Under the pieces are notes generated by a model. It saw only the letters and a list, made by a program, of their open reading frames with translations, was not told where the DNA came from and did not search any database. From an uncultured Eubacteriales bacterium (GTDB taxonomy: Bacteria > Bacillota > Clostridia > Peptostreptococcales > Anaerovoracaceae): 5,504 nt of DNA. The stretch is taken from positions 1-5,504 of the forward strand of contig CADBSP010000178.1 of assembly GCA_902797405.1 (NCBI GenBank). Direction: 5' to 3'. The stretch's first letter is position 1. Each line of letters begins with the position of its first letter. A program made the translations under genes and the position numbers. Shown piece by piece: positions 1 to 5,120 of this stretch.

Positions 1-482
1 GCGATATCCTGGATATTCCCAAACTATGTGGGATGGCTGTGGATAAGAATGACCAGGACTTAAACTATGGTGTGGATGCAATCATTACTGAGCATTCCAG
101 GGGAGCAAAGTGCATCTATGGACTGGATGCATATATTCGCCTTATGATTGAGCGCGGCCTGGACTCAGATAAATGGATTGCGGATTTCATAAATGATATA
201 GGTAAAGAAGCTGCGACATTAACAAAGAGCGAATTAGTAGATAATAAATCGGCAAAGAATGAATCAATAGATAATAGATTGGCAAAGAATGAATCAATGG
301 AAAACAAGCGTAGCGTCATACTTCCAATCGTTATCATGAACGATGTCTCCCAGGGCCTTGTTCCAATGGATGCTGATGACCGCTCATTTAGAGAAGCCAA
401 CGGTCGCGCGCTTATTCGCCTAGCGGAATCTGCAACAAACGTGTATCGGGTTTTTTGCGGAATCCCTTCCAGGATTAAATAA
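1..482 (+). CDS. cobU: CobU-like adenosylcobinamide kinase / adenosylcobinamide-phosphate guanylyltransferase, C-terminal part
   Basis: The reading frame is open from the left edge (first full codon at 3) to TAA at 480-482, so 159 residues are visible and the start lies outside the window. The last ~50 residues match the CobU C-terminus: a hydrophobic strand VILPIVIMNDVSQGLVPMD, then DRSFREANGRALIRLAE, then VYRVFCGIPSRIK, equivalent to the family's NEVGxGIVP...RxFRDxxGRxNQxLA...VYxVxxGxPxxLK. CobU phosphorylates adenosylcobinamide and then transfers GMP to it, a step of cobalamin nucleotide-loop assembly in the cytoplasm. The P-loop of the kinase site should lie in the missing N-terminus. Odd feature: a hydrophilic 10-residue tandem repeat (DNKSAKNESI / DNRLAKNESM) lies just before the conserved strand, where no conserved element is expected. 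The following cobC-like gene supports the role. The ATG at 33 is internal, not the start. The family call is fairly secure; catalytic competence cannot be judged. Confidence 0.72.
   Translation, partial: DILDIPKLCGMAVDKNDQDLNYGVDAIITEHSRGAKCIYGLDAYIRLMIERGLDSDKWIADFINDIGKEAATLTKSELVDNKSAKNESIDNRLAKNESMENKRSVILPIVIMNDVSQGLVPMDADDRSFREANGRALIRLAESATNVYRVFCGIPSRIK
238..297 (+). repeat. 30-bp in-frame tandem duplication inside the cobU-like gene
   Basis: Two adjacent 30-bp units (238-267 and 268-297) differ at only two positions; both begin TAGATAATA and end GGCAAAGAATGAATCAA. A degraded third start (TGGAAAACAAG) follows at 298. The unit is a multiple of three, so it adds ten residues per copy (DNKSAKNESI, DNRLAKNESM) without breaking the frame. 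The encoded segment is strongly hydrophilic and probably a disordered surface loop. Confidence 0.9.
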
Positions 483-493
483 GAGATTGTTAC

Positions 494-524
494 TTGCTGT
501 GTTATACGGACAACAAGGTATAAT
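494..524 (+). promoter_or_regulatory. Possible promoter upstream of the cobC-like gene
   Basis: TTGCTG at 494-499 and a perfect TATAAT at 519-524 lie in the 84-bp gap between the cobU-like stop and the next ATG. The 19-bp spacing is longer than ideal, so this may be a weak or accessory promoter. The gene could equally be co-transcribed with cobU, since no terminator is visible in the gap. Confidence 0.38.
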
Positions 525-537
525 CGATAATAACTCG

Positions 538-549
538 CGCAGCGCTGCG
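538..549. promoter_or_regulatory. 12-bp perfect palindrome CGCAGCGCTGCG in the cobC leader
   Basis: The sequence is its own reverse complement. It lies 13 bp after the TATAAT box, about where transcription would start, and 7 bp before the AGGAG ribosome binding site. It could be an operator half-pair or simply a small GC-rich element. No known regulator site is recognised. Confidence 0.25.
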
Positions 550-566
550 TAAAAATAGGAGAAAAC

Positions 567-1247
567 ATGTCATCAAAAATCTTAATGCTTCGCCACGGAA
601 TTACCGAAGGAAACAAAAACCGTTGGTTCTACGGAGCCTTGGATCTCCCGCTCCTACCTGAAGGGAGGGAGGCTCTTTTGATGCAAAAGGAAGAAGGTAT
701 ATATCCACCCATTCCTGAGGGGGCTAAATTCTACACCACGGGAAAAGGTAGAACGCTGGAAACATTGGAAACACTGTTTGGTGAGCGTCCTCATGAAGTG
801 ATTAAGGATCTAAGGGAAATGGAGTTTGGAGAATATGAGGGGCATTCCTTTGATGAACTGCAGGAGGATCCCGGGTTTCAGGAATGGCTAAATGACGAGA
901 CAGGAAACTATACTCTTCCCGGAGGTGAGTCCCGCAATCAGTTTAACGAAAGGGTTTTACGCGGCACCGAAGAACTTCTTTCACGTCACATGGATGCGAA
1001 GCCACGCGATGAAGAAAACGATGTGCAGTCAAAGAGCCTTGAAGAGTCAGGAGAGGAAAATGAAGAGATGTCCGTTGTCATATGTCACGGGGGAGTGATT
1101 TGCGCAATAATGGACTTCATGTTCTCGAATGAAAAGGAAGACATGTGGCAATGGATGGTGGAGCCTGGCTCCGGTTATTTGGTAGAAATAGAAAACGGAA
1201 GCCCAATTAATTACATGCAAATAGGAAAAAATATGGTATACTATTAA
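567..1247 (+). CDS. cobC: Histidine phosphatase family protein, probable alpha-ribazole phosphatase
   Basis: This 226-residue protein belongs to the phosphoglycerate-mutase-like histidine phosphatases. Visible motifs are RHG at residues 9-11 (His10 is the expected phospho-acceptor), the following GITEGN...G..DLPLLPEG block, Arg62 in GKGRTLET, the general-acid segment LREMEFGEYEG with Glu84, PGGES at 118-122, and the second catalytic His174 in CHGG. The start is fixed by AGGAG at 557-561, five bases before ATG. CobC removes the 5' phosphate in the last steps of cobalamin nucleotide-loop assembly; that specific role is inferred from the adjacent CobU-like gene, because RHG motifs alone do not give substrate. 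A Glu/Asp/Ser-rich linker (about 142-168) just before the CHGG strand makes it longer than the ~200-residue norm. It could instead be a broad-specificity phosphatase. Confidence 0.78.
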   Translation: MSSKILMLRHGITEGNKNRWFYGALDLPLLPEGREALLMQKEEGIYPPIPEGAKFYTTGKGRTLETLETLFGERPHEVIKDLREMEFGEYEGHSFDELQEDPGFQEWLNDETGNYTLPGGESRNQFNERVLRGTEELLSRHMDAKPRDEENDVQSKSLEESGEENEEMSVVICHGGVICAIMDFMFSNEKEDMWQWMVEPGSGYLVEIENGSPINYMQIGKNMVYY

Positions 1248-1253
1248 AGTTGC

Positions 1254-1283
1254 TTCACCGTTTAATCATAACGAGTTTATAAT
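1254..1283 (+). promoter_or_regulatory. Probable promoter of the sortase gene
   Basis: TTCACC (1254-1259) and a perfect TATAAT (1278-1283) are separated by 18 bp, directly after the cobC stop codon and 64 bp before the sortase start. The different function and the 100-bp gap fit a separate transcription unit, although no terminator is seen after cobC, so readthrough is possible. Confidence 0.45.
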
Positions 1284-1347
1284 CCCATAACTATTCAAGT
1301 GTAGAATCAAAAGAGATTAACAAAATAGAATTATTTGAGGGTAGAGA

Positions 1348-2190
1348 ATGTCGAGAGTAGAAACACAAGCGGCACTAAAAAAAGAAAAAAAGAAATCGGG
1401 AATTGGTGCATGGATATATAGGATAATAATCCTTGCTCTTATTTGTGTTATGGGTTACAGCGGATACAATATCTTCCGAATATACAGTGAGTACGAAGAA
1501 GGAACCGTAATCTATGAGGATTTGGCTGATGATGTTGGTGCCGGAAAGCTGACCGGAACAGATAACAGCAGATTGCATCTGGACTGGGCCGGATTAAAGG
1601 AAAAGAATAAAGATGTATGTGCCTGGATTAGGTGTAAGGACACGGTAATTAATTACCCAATAGTGAACGGAGAAAACTGGGACAATGCCCCTTCATACAA
1701 TGACCACTATCTAGTCACTACGATAACTGGTGAAGCCAATGGAAAAGGGACTCTTTTCATCGACTATAATTGCAATGATCCCTTCAGGAGCTTCCTCACA
1801 ATTATATATGGTCACAGAATGAAAGACGGTTCCATGTTTAAGCCTTTGGTAGAATACTTTGGAGAGTCGGGCGTCGCTTATTTTGAAAAGCATCCGAGCA
1901 TGGAACTCTACACGCCCAACCAATCCTTTGATATTGAAATCTTTGCCTGTGCCAGGGTATACGAAAGCGATACGTCAATATACAAATACAATTTTGCCGA
2001 TGCTTGGGGCGAAATCGATATCGAACAAAAGCAAGCGTATCTGGACAGAATTGCAGAGATCAATCAGTTAATGGCAACCCCGAGGGTAGAAGTTGGTCCG
2101 GATGACGTAATCGTTATGATGAGCACCTGCACTGCAGAGCTCGATGAAGATAGACTAGTCGTCTGGGGAAAACTGGTTCCTGTTGAATAG
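1348..2190 (+). CDS. srtB: Class B sortase (membrane-anchored transpeptidase)
   Basis: This 280-residue protein has a lysine-rich cytoplasmic N-terminus (KKEKKK, 11-16), one membrane segment at about 22-43 and an extracellular sortase domain. Class B hallmarks are LDWAGLKEKNKDVCAWI (78-94), NYPIV (102-106), GTLFIDYNC (134-142), TIIYGHRMKDGSMF (151-164) with catalytic His156, STC with catalytic Cys261, and Arg269 in DEDRLVVWGKL. The helix-rich insertion before the Cys strand (about 216-242) is also typical of class B. Sortases cleave a C-terminal sorting signal and link the protein to peptidoglycan or to pilin. GAGGG at 1337-1341, six bases before ATG, supports the start. No LPxTG/NPxTN-type substrate gene is visible here, so it appears orphan and the substrate is unknown. 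It has several extra cysteines (91, 96, 142, 201), more than usual in sortases. It ends at a strong hairpin. Confidence 0.92.
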   Translation: MSRVETQAALKKEKKKSGIGAWIYRIIILALICVMGYSGYNIFRIYSEYEEGTVIYEDLADDVGAGKLTGTDNSRLHLDWAGLKEKNKDVCAWIRCKDTVINYPIVNGENWDNAPSYNDHYLVTTITGEANGKGTLFIDYNCNDPFRSFLTIIYGHRMKDGSMFKPLVEYFGESGVAYFEKHPSMELYTPNQSFDIEIFACARVYESDTSIYKYNFADAWGEIDIEQKQAYLDRIAEINQLMATPRVEVGPDDVIVMMSTCTAELDEDRLVVWGKLVPVE

Positions 2191-2194
2191 TAAA

Positions 2195-2222
2195 AGAGCG
2201 ATAATCTTTCGGTTATCGCTCT
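2195..2222. terminator. Bidirectional intrinsic terminator between srtB and birA
   Basis: A perfect 10-bp stem AGAGCGATAA/TTATCGCTCT, extended inward by a T-G and a C-G pair, closes a TTTC loop. It starts five bases after the sortase stop. On the + strand the tail is CTTAATTATT (weak). On the - strand the stem runs into TTTTACTATT, so it can also end birA transcripts. A shared terminator fits the convergent gene arrangement. Confidence 0.75.
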
Positions 2223-2224
2223 CT

Positions 2225-2440
2225 TAATTATTGTGCACTCAATTATTGTCTAATAATGGGCTGGTCGACTAATCCCAATGGATCGGGGAACCCGATGCCC
2301 TGTGCTTTCAACTATCGTCTAATAATCGTTATTCTTATGCTTTCAACTATCATCTAATAATCGTAATTCTTGTGCATTCAATTATCGTCTAATAATCGTA
2401 ATTCTTGTGCATTCAATTATCGTCTAATAATCGTCAGGTC
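2225..2440. repeat. 35-bp tandem repeat array downstream of and overlapping the birA stop codon
   Basis: The core TGTGCATTCAATTATCGTC followed by TAATAATCG recurs with exact 35-bp spacing at 2301, 2336, 2371 and 2406. The last copy diverges after CGT at its right end, inside birA. A separate copy (2225-2259) overlaps the terminator tail; the 41-bp gap to the next copy (2260-2300) carries a different hairpin, ATCGGG-GAA-CCCGAT (2282-2296). Each unit contains a short AT-rich inverted repeat, most perfect in the left copy (ATTATTGTCTAATAAT). The birA terminal codons GAT TAT TAG belong to the repeat unit. There are no unique spacers of constant length, so this is not a CRISPR array. Confidence 0.93.
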
Positions 2441-3401
2441 TAATAGTAACTTCGCCTGAAGCCAATGTTTCCATTTCTCTCATGCGAATACCTTCCATAT
2501 ACTCCACAACCAATCCGCCGTTATCGTCCACATCGATAGCTCTGGCTTTAATTGGACGATGCCCGTTCATTGGATGAACCATAATCCCTTTTCCTAGGAT
2601 AAAGCAGCGTCTTCTGTATTCTGAAAGGAAGGTTCTTTCAGAGATCGCCGGCAGCATTTCAAGCAGATGGTTAACAACAGCAGCTGCAAGTCTGGTTCTG
2701 GAGAAAGAATTGTATTCGTCGGAAATCGGGCCGGCAATTCCGTCGAGATCAGGTGAGAGCTCACCCGGGAAGCAGTTTATTCCGATTCCGATAATAAGGC
2801 TGTCTATTCTTCCCGTCTCTAAATTTGTTTGGGCCTCTGTCAAAATTCCGCATACCTTACGGTCTCTATAGAATATATCGTTGACCCATTTTATTTTTGG
2901 ACTGATTCCGCATACCTCATCGATGGCGTGACATACAGCAACCGCCGTCGCGATAGTAATGAATGGCGATTTTGCCAAATCGAAACCAGGTCTAATGCCA
3001 ACAGTGAGATAGAGGCCTGTATCCGCAGGGGATTCGAAGGTACGACCAAGCCTTCCCTTTCCTGCAGTTTGGGAATTGGCAACTATAACAACCGGTGTAT
3101 CACCGATCTCAATTGTCTTAGCATAGTTATTGGTGGACCCGATAGAATCAAACACCTTCAGTCTGCATGGATATTTTAGTAACCCCTCCAGGGAAGCCTC
3201 GCTTAAAATGTCGGCCTTTTCCCTAATGCAATATCCTTGACTGGTGCGGCTGTAGATTTTATAACCGTTTCTTTTGAGAGTCTTGGCGGCCTTGTTGACT
3301 GCGGCCCTGGATATACCAAGCTCCTTAGCGAGTTTTTCCCCTGAAACATAGGTACCGAAATTATCGTCTAGATACCTTAAGAGTTCGGTTTTTGTTGACA
3401 T
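2424..3401 (-). CDS. birA: Bifunctional biotin--[acetyl-CoA carboxylase] ligase / biotin repressor BirA
   Basis: This 325-residue protein is full length for a group II BirA. Residues 1-60 form a winged helix-turn-helix (SGEKLAKELGISRAAVNKAAKTL, wing NGYKIYSRTSQGYCI). The catalytic domain shows SIGSTNNYA (86-94), the biotin/AMP loop GKGRLGR (114-120), the KWPND-type motif as KWVND (171-175), KVCGILTE (182-189) and GIGIN (205-209); a C-terminal SH3-like domain carries the GEV near the end. It makes biotinyl-AMP, biotinylates carboxylase carrier protein, and when unused binds DNA to repress biotin genes. The ATG at 3401 is chosen over an upstream GTG at 3449 because GGAGG (3413-3409) lies seven bases before it and the family N-terminus begins there. 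It appears monocistronic, with its own promoter, a long leader with a repeat array, and a likely self-operator. The stop codon lies within a 35-bp repeat. Confidence 0.95.
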   Translation of the reverse strand: MSTKTELLRYLDDNFGTYVSGEKLAKELGISRAAVNKAAKTLKRNGYKIYSRTSQGYCIREKADILSEASLEGLLKYPCRLKVFDSIGSTNNYAKTIEIGDTPVVIVANSQTAGKGRLGRTFESPADTGLYLTVGIRPGFDLAKSPFITIATAVAVCHAIDEVCGISPKIKWVNDIFYRDRKVCGILTEAQTNLETGRIDSLIIGIGINCFPGELSPDLDGIAGPISDEYNSFSRTRLAAAVVNHLLEMLPAISERTFLSEYRRRCFILGKGIMVHPMNGHRPIKARAIDVDDNGGLVVEYMEGIRMREMETLASGEVTIRPDDY

Positions 3402-3443
3402 ATTATTTCCTCCAATCCCAAAATATTTTAAAGCAAACACCGA

Positions 3444-3560
3444 CTTCACGAATGCGGATAATCATCGCTTCACGAATGCGGAAAATCATCGCTTCACGAA
3501 TGCGGATAATCATCGCTTCACGAAATGCGGATAATCATCGCTTCACGAATGTGGAAAATC
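3444..3560. repeat. 24-bp tandem repeat array in the birA 5' leader
   Basis: Five near-identical units start at 3444, 3468, 3492, 3516 and 3541 (+ strand core CTTCACGAATGCGG, then ATAATCATCG or AAAATCATCG). The fourth has one extra A and is 25 bp. The last is cut after AAAATC and carries GTGG for GCGG. The array lies between the predicted birA promoter and its ribosome binding site, so it is transcribed. The units are contiguous, which excludes CRISPR. Confidence 0.95.
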
Positions 3561-3617
3561 TCCGGTAATCGAAATTCGCGATTTTTTGCAATAAAATAAT
3601 CTCTACTATTACCCCGT

Positions 3618-3673
3618 TTGTAAACCTGCATCAAAGGCAAGGCCTGTCAATGCGTTTTCCCCTTGGTTTACAA
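3618..3673. promoter_or_regulatory. Probable BirA operator with 38-bp spacing between half-sites
   Basis: TTGTAAACC (3618-3626) and its exact reverse complement GGTTTACAA (3665-3673) are the known BirA half-sites, identical to those of the E. coli bio operator, where ~16 bp separate them. Here the spacer is 38 bp. The half-site at 3665-3673 covers the predicted birA transcription start; the other lies about 46 bp downstream in the leader. The site sits upstream of birA itself and points to negative autoregulation by biotinyl-AMP-loaded BirA. The added ~22 bp is close to two helical turns, so both halves would stay on one DNA face. Confidence 0.7.
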
Positions 3674-3678
3674 TAGAA

Positions 3679-3708
3679 ATTATACATTGAAATTAAGCCA
3701 ACTGTCAA
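3679..3708 (-). promoter_or_regulatory. Strong sigma-A-type promoter of birA
   Basis: On the - strand there is a perfect TTGACA (3708-3703) and a perfect TATAAT (3684-3679) with an 18-bp spacer. Initiation is expected near 3672, inside the proximal BirA half-site, giving a leader of about 270 bases before birA. It lies just after the terminator of the upstream nucleotidyltransferase gene, so birA is an independent unit. A second TTGACA lies at 3650-3645 without a good matching -10 box. Confidence 0.8.
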
Positions 3709-3769
3709 CAAAAAACGCGAGAAAGCAGAGTGGTCGCAAGATGTCCAATTCTTCTCTAAACCAAAACTC

Positions 3770-3796
3770 AAAAAATCCCGAGATATAATCTCGGGA
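3770..3796 (-). terminator. Intrinsic terminator of the nucleotidyltransferase gene
   Basis: A 9-bp perfect stem TCCCGAGAT/ATCTCGGGA with a 3-base loop lies at 3796-3776 and is followed on the - strand by six Ts (3775-3770). It begins about 30 bp after the gene's stop codon. This is the clearest terminator in the window. Confidence 0.92.
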
Positions 3797-3827
3797 AAGG
3801 CTGTGCTTTGGAGTAGGCAGTTTTGTT

Positions 3828-4871
3828 TTATACCCATAGTTTTTCGGGATAGAGACCTTTGTCCTTCATGGAGCGGATGGCATCCATCACGCCTTCTTTA
3901 TCTTCCTTATATGTAACTCCGTACCACTGATCGGAAGAGCGAAGAACTTCTACGTCCGCCTTCCCGGCCCGGAGAAGTGAGTCAACTGCACTAGGTAGAT
4001 AGTATTCGCCCTTAAGTGGATCTTCGCTTAGAATTCCGGCTAAATGGTTAGGAAAACCTGTTTCCAATTCGTTCATCATTTGGCGACCGAACCCCCAGAA
4101 GTTCATGGATACAGGAGTGTCGTCGGGAAGTGCAGTCCAAGTCTCGCCATCATCCTCCGTAAATGCAATTTCTCCGGAAGGCTGGCGGAGGATTTTAGTA
4201 CGCTCAGTGATGTTCTGAAGCATGGAGTTATCATCGAGCTCGCACACGCCTCTGGCAACATGTCCGGTTTCAGACAGGGTCTTATCAAGTCGATAGCCCA
4301 CCATAGCAAAATGCTGCTTGTCGCAGTTGGCAGATGCTCCTTCATTAAAAGCCGTGATTTCGTCTGCGCTTTCCGATGCTCCTTCGTTAAAAATCTTATC
4401 TGTGCTGTCTTTACCTTTATCCAGGGAATCCAAAAAATCGTACATATGTTGGAAAGCTGCAGCCCCGTAAAAGTCATCAGCATTTATTACAGCAAAGGGT
4501 CCCTCGACCAGATTCCTGGCGGAGAGTACGGCGTGGCCTGTACCCCAGGGTTTTGCTCGCCCCTGGTCGATGGCCTTTTCAACCTGAGCCATTAATTCAT
4601 CATCTGCTCCGGGAACGTCCTTGATGTCCTGGAAGGCGTATTTGACCTCCATATGCTTTCCTGCTCTACCGTCAATCAAATTCCGGAAGTCTTCCTCGTT
4701 TTCTTTCTTGATGATGAAAATCACCGACTCAAATCCCGCCAGCATCGCGTCATATAAGGAAAAATCAAGGATTATCTCCCCTTCCTTAGTGATTGGATCT
4801 ATCTGCTTTAAACCACCGTATCTGCTGCCCATTCCGGCGGCCATCACGATGAGTGTAGGTTTCTTTGACAT
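3828..4871 (-). CDS. Sugar nucleotidyltransferase (NTP_transferase family), substrate unknown
   Basis: This 347-residue cytoplasmic protein carries the nucleotide-binding signature AAGMGSRYGGLKQ (11-23). Next come PWGTGHAVLSA (108-118), the metal/nucleotide-site block VINADDFYG (128-136), then MVGYRLDKTLSETGHVARGVCEL, the NITERT segment, SMNFWGF and, near the end, WYGVTYKEDKEGV. The family transfers NMP from an NTP to a sugar-1-phosphate to make activated sugars for cell-surface polymers. The order and wording of motifs match a Clostridia-type group that is neither GalU nor RmlA, so no symbol is given. The ATG at 4871 is chosen because AAAGGAGG (4884-4877) lies five bases before it and the family begins MSKKPTL; an upstream ATG at 4916 has no such support. 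A repeat-bearing insertion, about 150-186 with FNEGAS at 161-166 and 175-180, interrupts the domain after the NADDFYG strand and helix. It is a single-gene unit with its own promoter and terminator. Confidence 0.87.
   Translation of the reverse strand: MSKKPTLIVMAAGMGSRYGGLKQIDPITKEGEIILDFSLYDAMLAGFESVIFIIKKENEEDFRNLIDGRAGKHMEVKYAFQDIKDVPGADDELMAQVEKAIDQGRAKPWGTGHAVLSARNLVEGPFAVINADDFYGAAAFQHMYDFLDSLDKGKDSTDKIFNEGASESADEITAFNEGASANCDKQHFAMVGYRLDKTLSETGHVARGVCELDDNSMLQNITERTKILRQPSGEIAFTEDDGETWTALPDDTPVSMNFWGFGRQMMNELETGFPNHLAGILSEDPLKGEYYLPSAVDSLLRAGKADVEVLRSSDQWYGVTYKEDKEGVMDAIRSMKDKGLYPEKLWV
4333..4392 (-). repeat. Direct repeat with 42-bp period inside the nucleotidyltransferase gene
   Basis: GATGCTCCTTCATTAAAA (4333-4350) recurs at 4375-4392 with one base changed. 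The 42-bp offset equals 14 codons and gives two FNEGAS motifs in a Ser/Glu/Asp-rich, probably disordered loop. The loop falls between conserved strands and should not destroy the active site. Confidence 0.85.
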
Positions 4872-4954
4872 AGTTTCCTCCTTTAAATGAAGCGAATTCA
4901 GTTTTATTTTAAGCAATAGGTAAGTAGGTTTTGTAGTGGTCGCTAGTAACTAAT

Positions 4955-4983
4955 AAGATACAATAATCAGCAAGCTTTCGCAA
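4955..4983 (-). promoter_or_regulatory. Probable promoter of the nucleotidyltransferase gene
   Basis: On the - strand TTGCGA (4983-4978) and TATCTT (4960-4955) are spaced by 17 bp. Transcription would begin near 4948 and leave a leader of about 77 bases ending in the strong AAAGGAGG site. No clear operator is seen next to it. Confidence 0.5.
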
Positions 4984-5012
4984 TTAGTTTATGGAAAAGC
5001 AAAGTTCATTCG

Positions 5013-5120
5013 CTGCGTTCGGCATCGAGGAAAAAAGGAGCTTTGCCTGCGGCGAGGTATAAAAAAAGGCCGATGCCGAACGTGGGTATGCAAAAAGAGG
5101 CCATCTGCGTTCGGCATCGA
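5013..5120. repeat. Three-copy inverted/direct repeat cluster (REP-like)
   Basis: CTGCGTTCGGCATCGA occurs at 5013-5028 and again, identically, at 5105-5120. Its 12-bp core is present inverted as CGATGCCGAACG at 5071-5082. The middle copy can pair with either outer copy, giving 12-bp stems with loops of 43 or 25 bases. A shorter pair, GCAAAG (4999-5004) and CTTTGC (5041-5046), flanks the left copy, and each outer copy runs into an A-rich tract. The block resembles dispersed palindromic elements of bacterial chromosomes; no transposase is present. Confidence 0.85.
5061..5119 (-). terminator. Terminator-like hairpin on the - strand within the repeat cluster
   Basis: Read on the - strand, CGATGCCGAACG (5119-5108) pairs with CGTTCGGCATCG (5082-5071) and is followed by GCC and seven Ts (5067-5061). 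The shape fits an intrinsic terminator, although the 25-base loop is large. No gene is known to transcribe into it, because the neighbours diverge from this region. It could stop a small unseen - strand RNA or simply belong to the repeat element. Confidence 0.3.

Noticed and set aside
171..175. KWVND instead of KWPND in BirA as an inactivating change (residue numbers)
   Set aside because: From knowledge of Firmicutes BirA proteins, valine at this position is common and the Lys, Asn and Asp are kept.
116..616. 166-residue - strand ORF antisense to the cobU-like gene
   Set aside because: It mirrors a well-supported coding frame and shows no family motifs; it is a shadow.
3402..3449. Upstream GTG start extending BirA by 16 residues
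   Set aside because: The extension is preceded by repeat sequence and no ribosome binding site, while ATG at 3401 has GGAGG at ideal distance and matches the family N-terminus.
2232..3560. Possible CRISPR arrays (35-bp and 24-bp repeats)
   Set aside because: Units are directly contiguous without unique spacers, and no cas genes are present.
3631..3837. 68-residue - strand ORF between the nucleotidyltransferase and birA
   Set aside because: It begins inside the end of the nucleotidyltransferase gene, spans a strong terminator and the birA promoter, and resembles no protein.
4044..4595. 183-residue + strand ORF inside the nucleotidyltransferase gene
   Set aside because: It is antisense to a conserved gene with clear motifs and has no convincing start.
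4872..4916. Upstream ATG extending the nucleotidyltransferase by 15 residues
   Set aside because: The extension would be translated across the AAAGGAGG site of the internal ATG at 4871, and it lacks its own ribosome binding site.
4991..5062. 23-residue + strand ORF (MEKQSSFAAFGIEEK...) over the left palindromic repeat
   Set aside because: No ribosome binding site, and it coincides with the repeat element; more likely non-coding.
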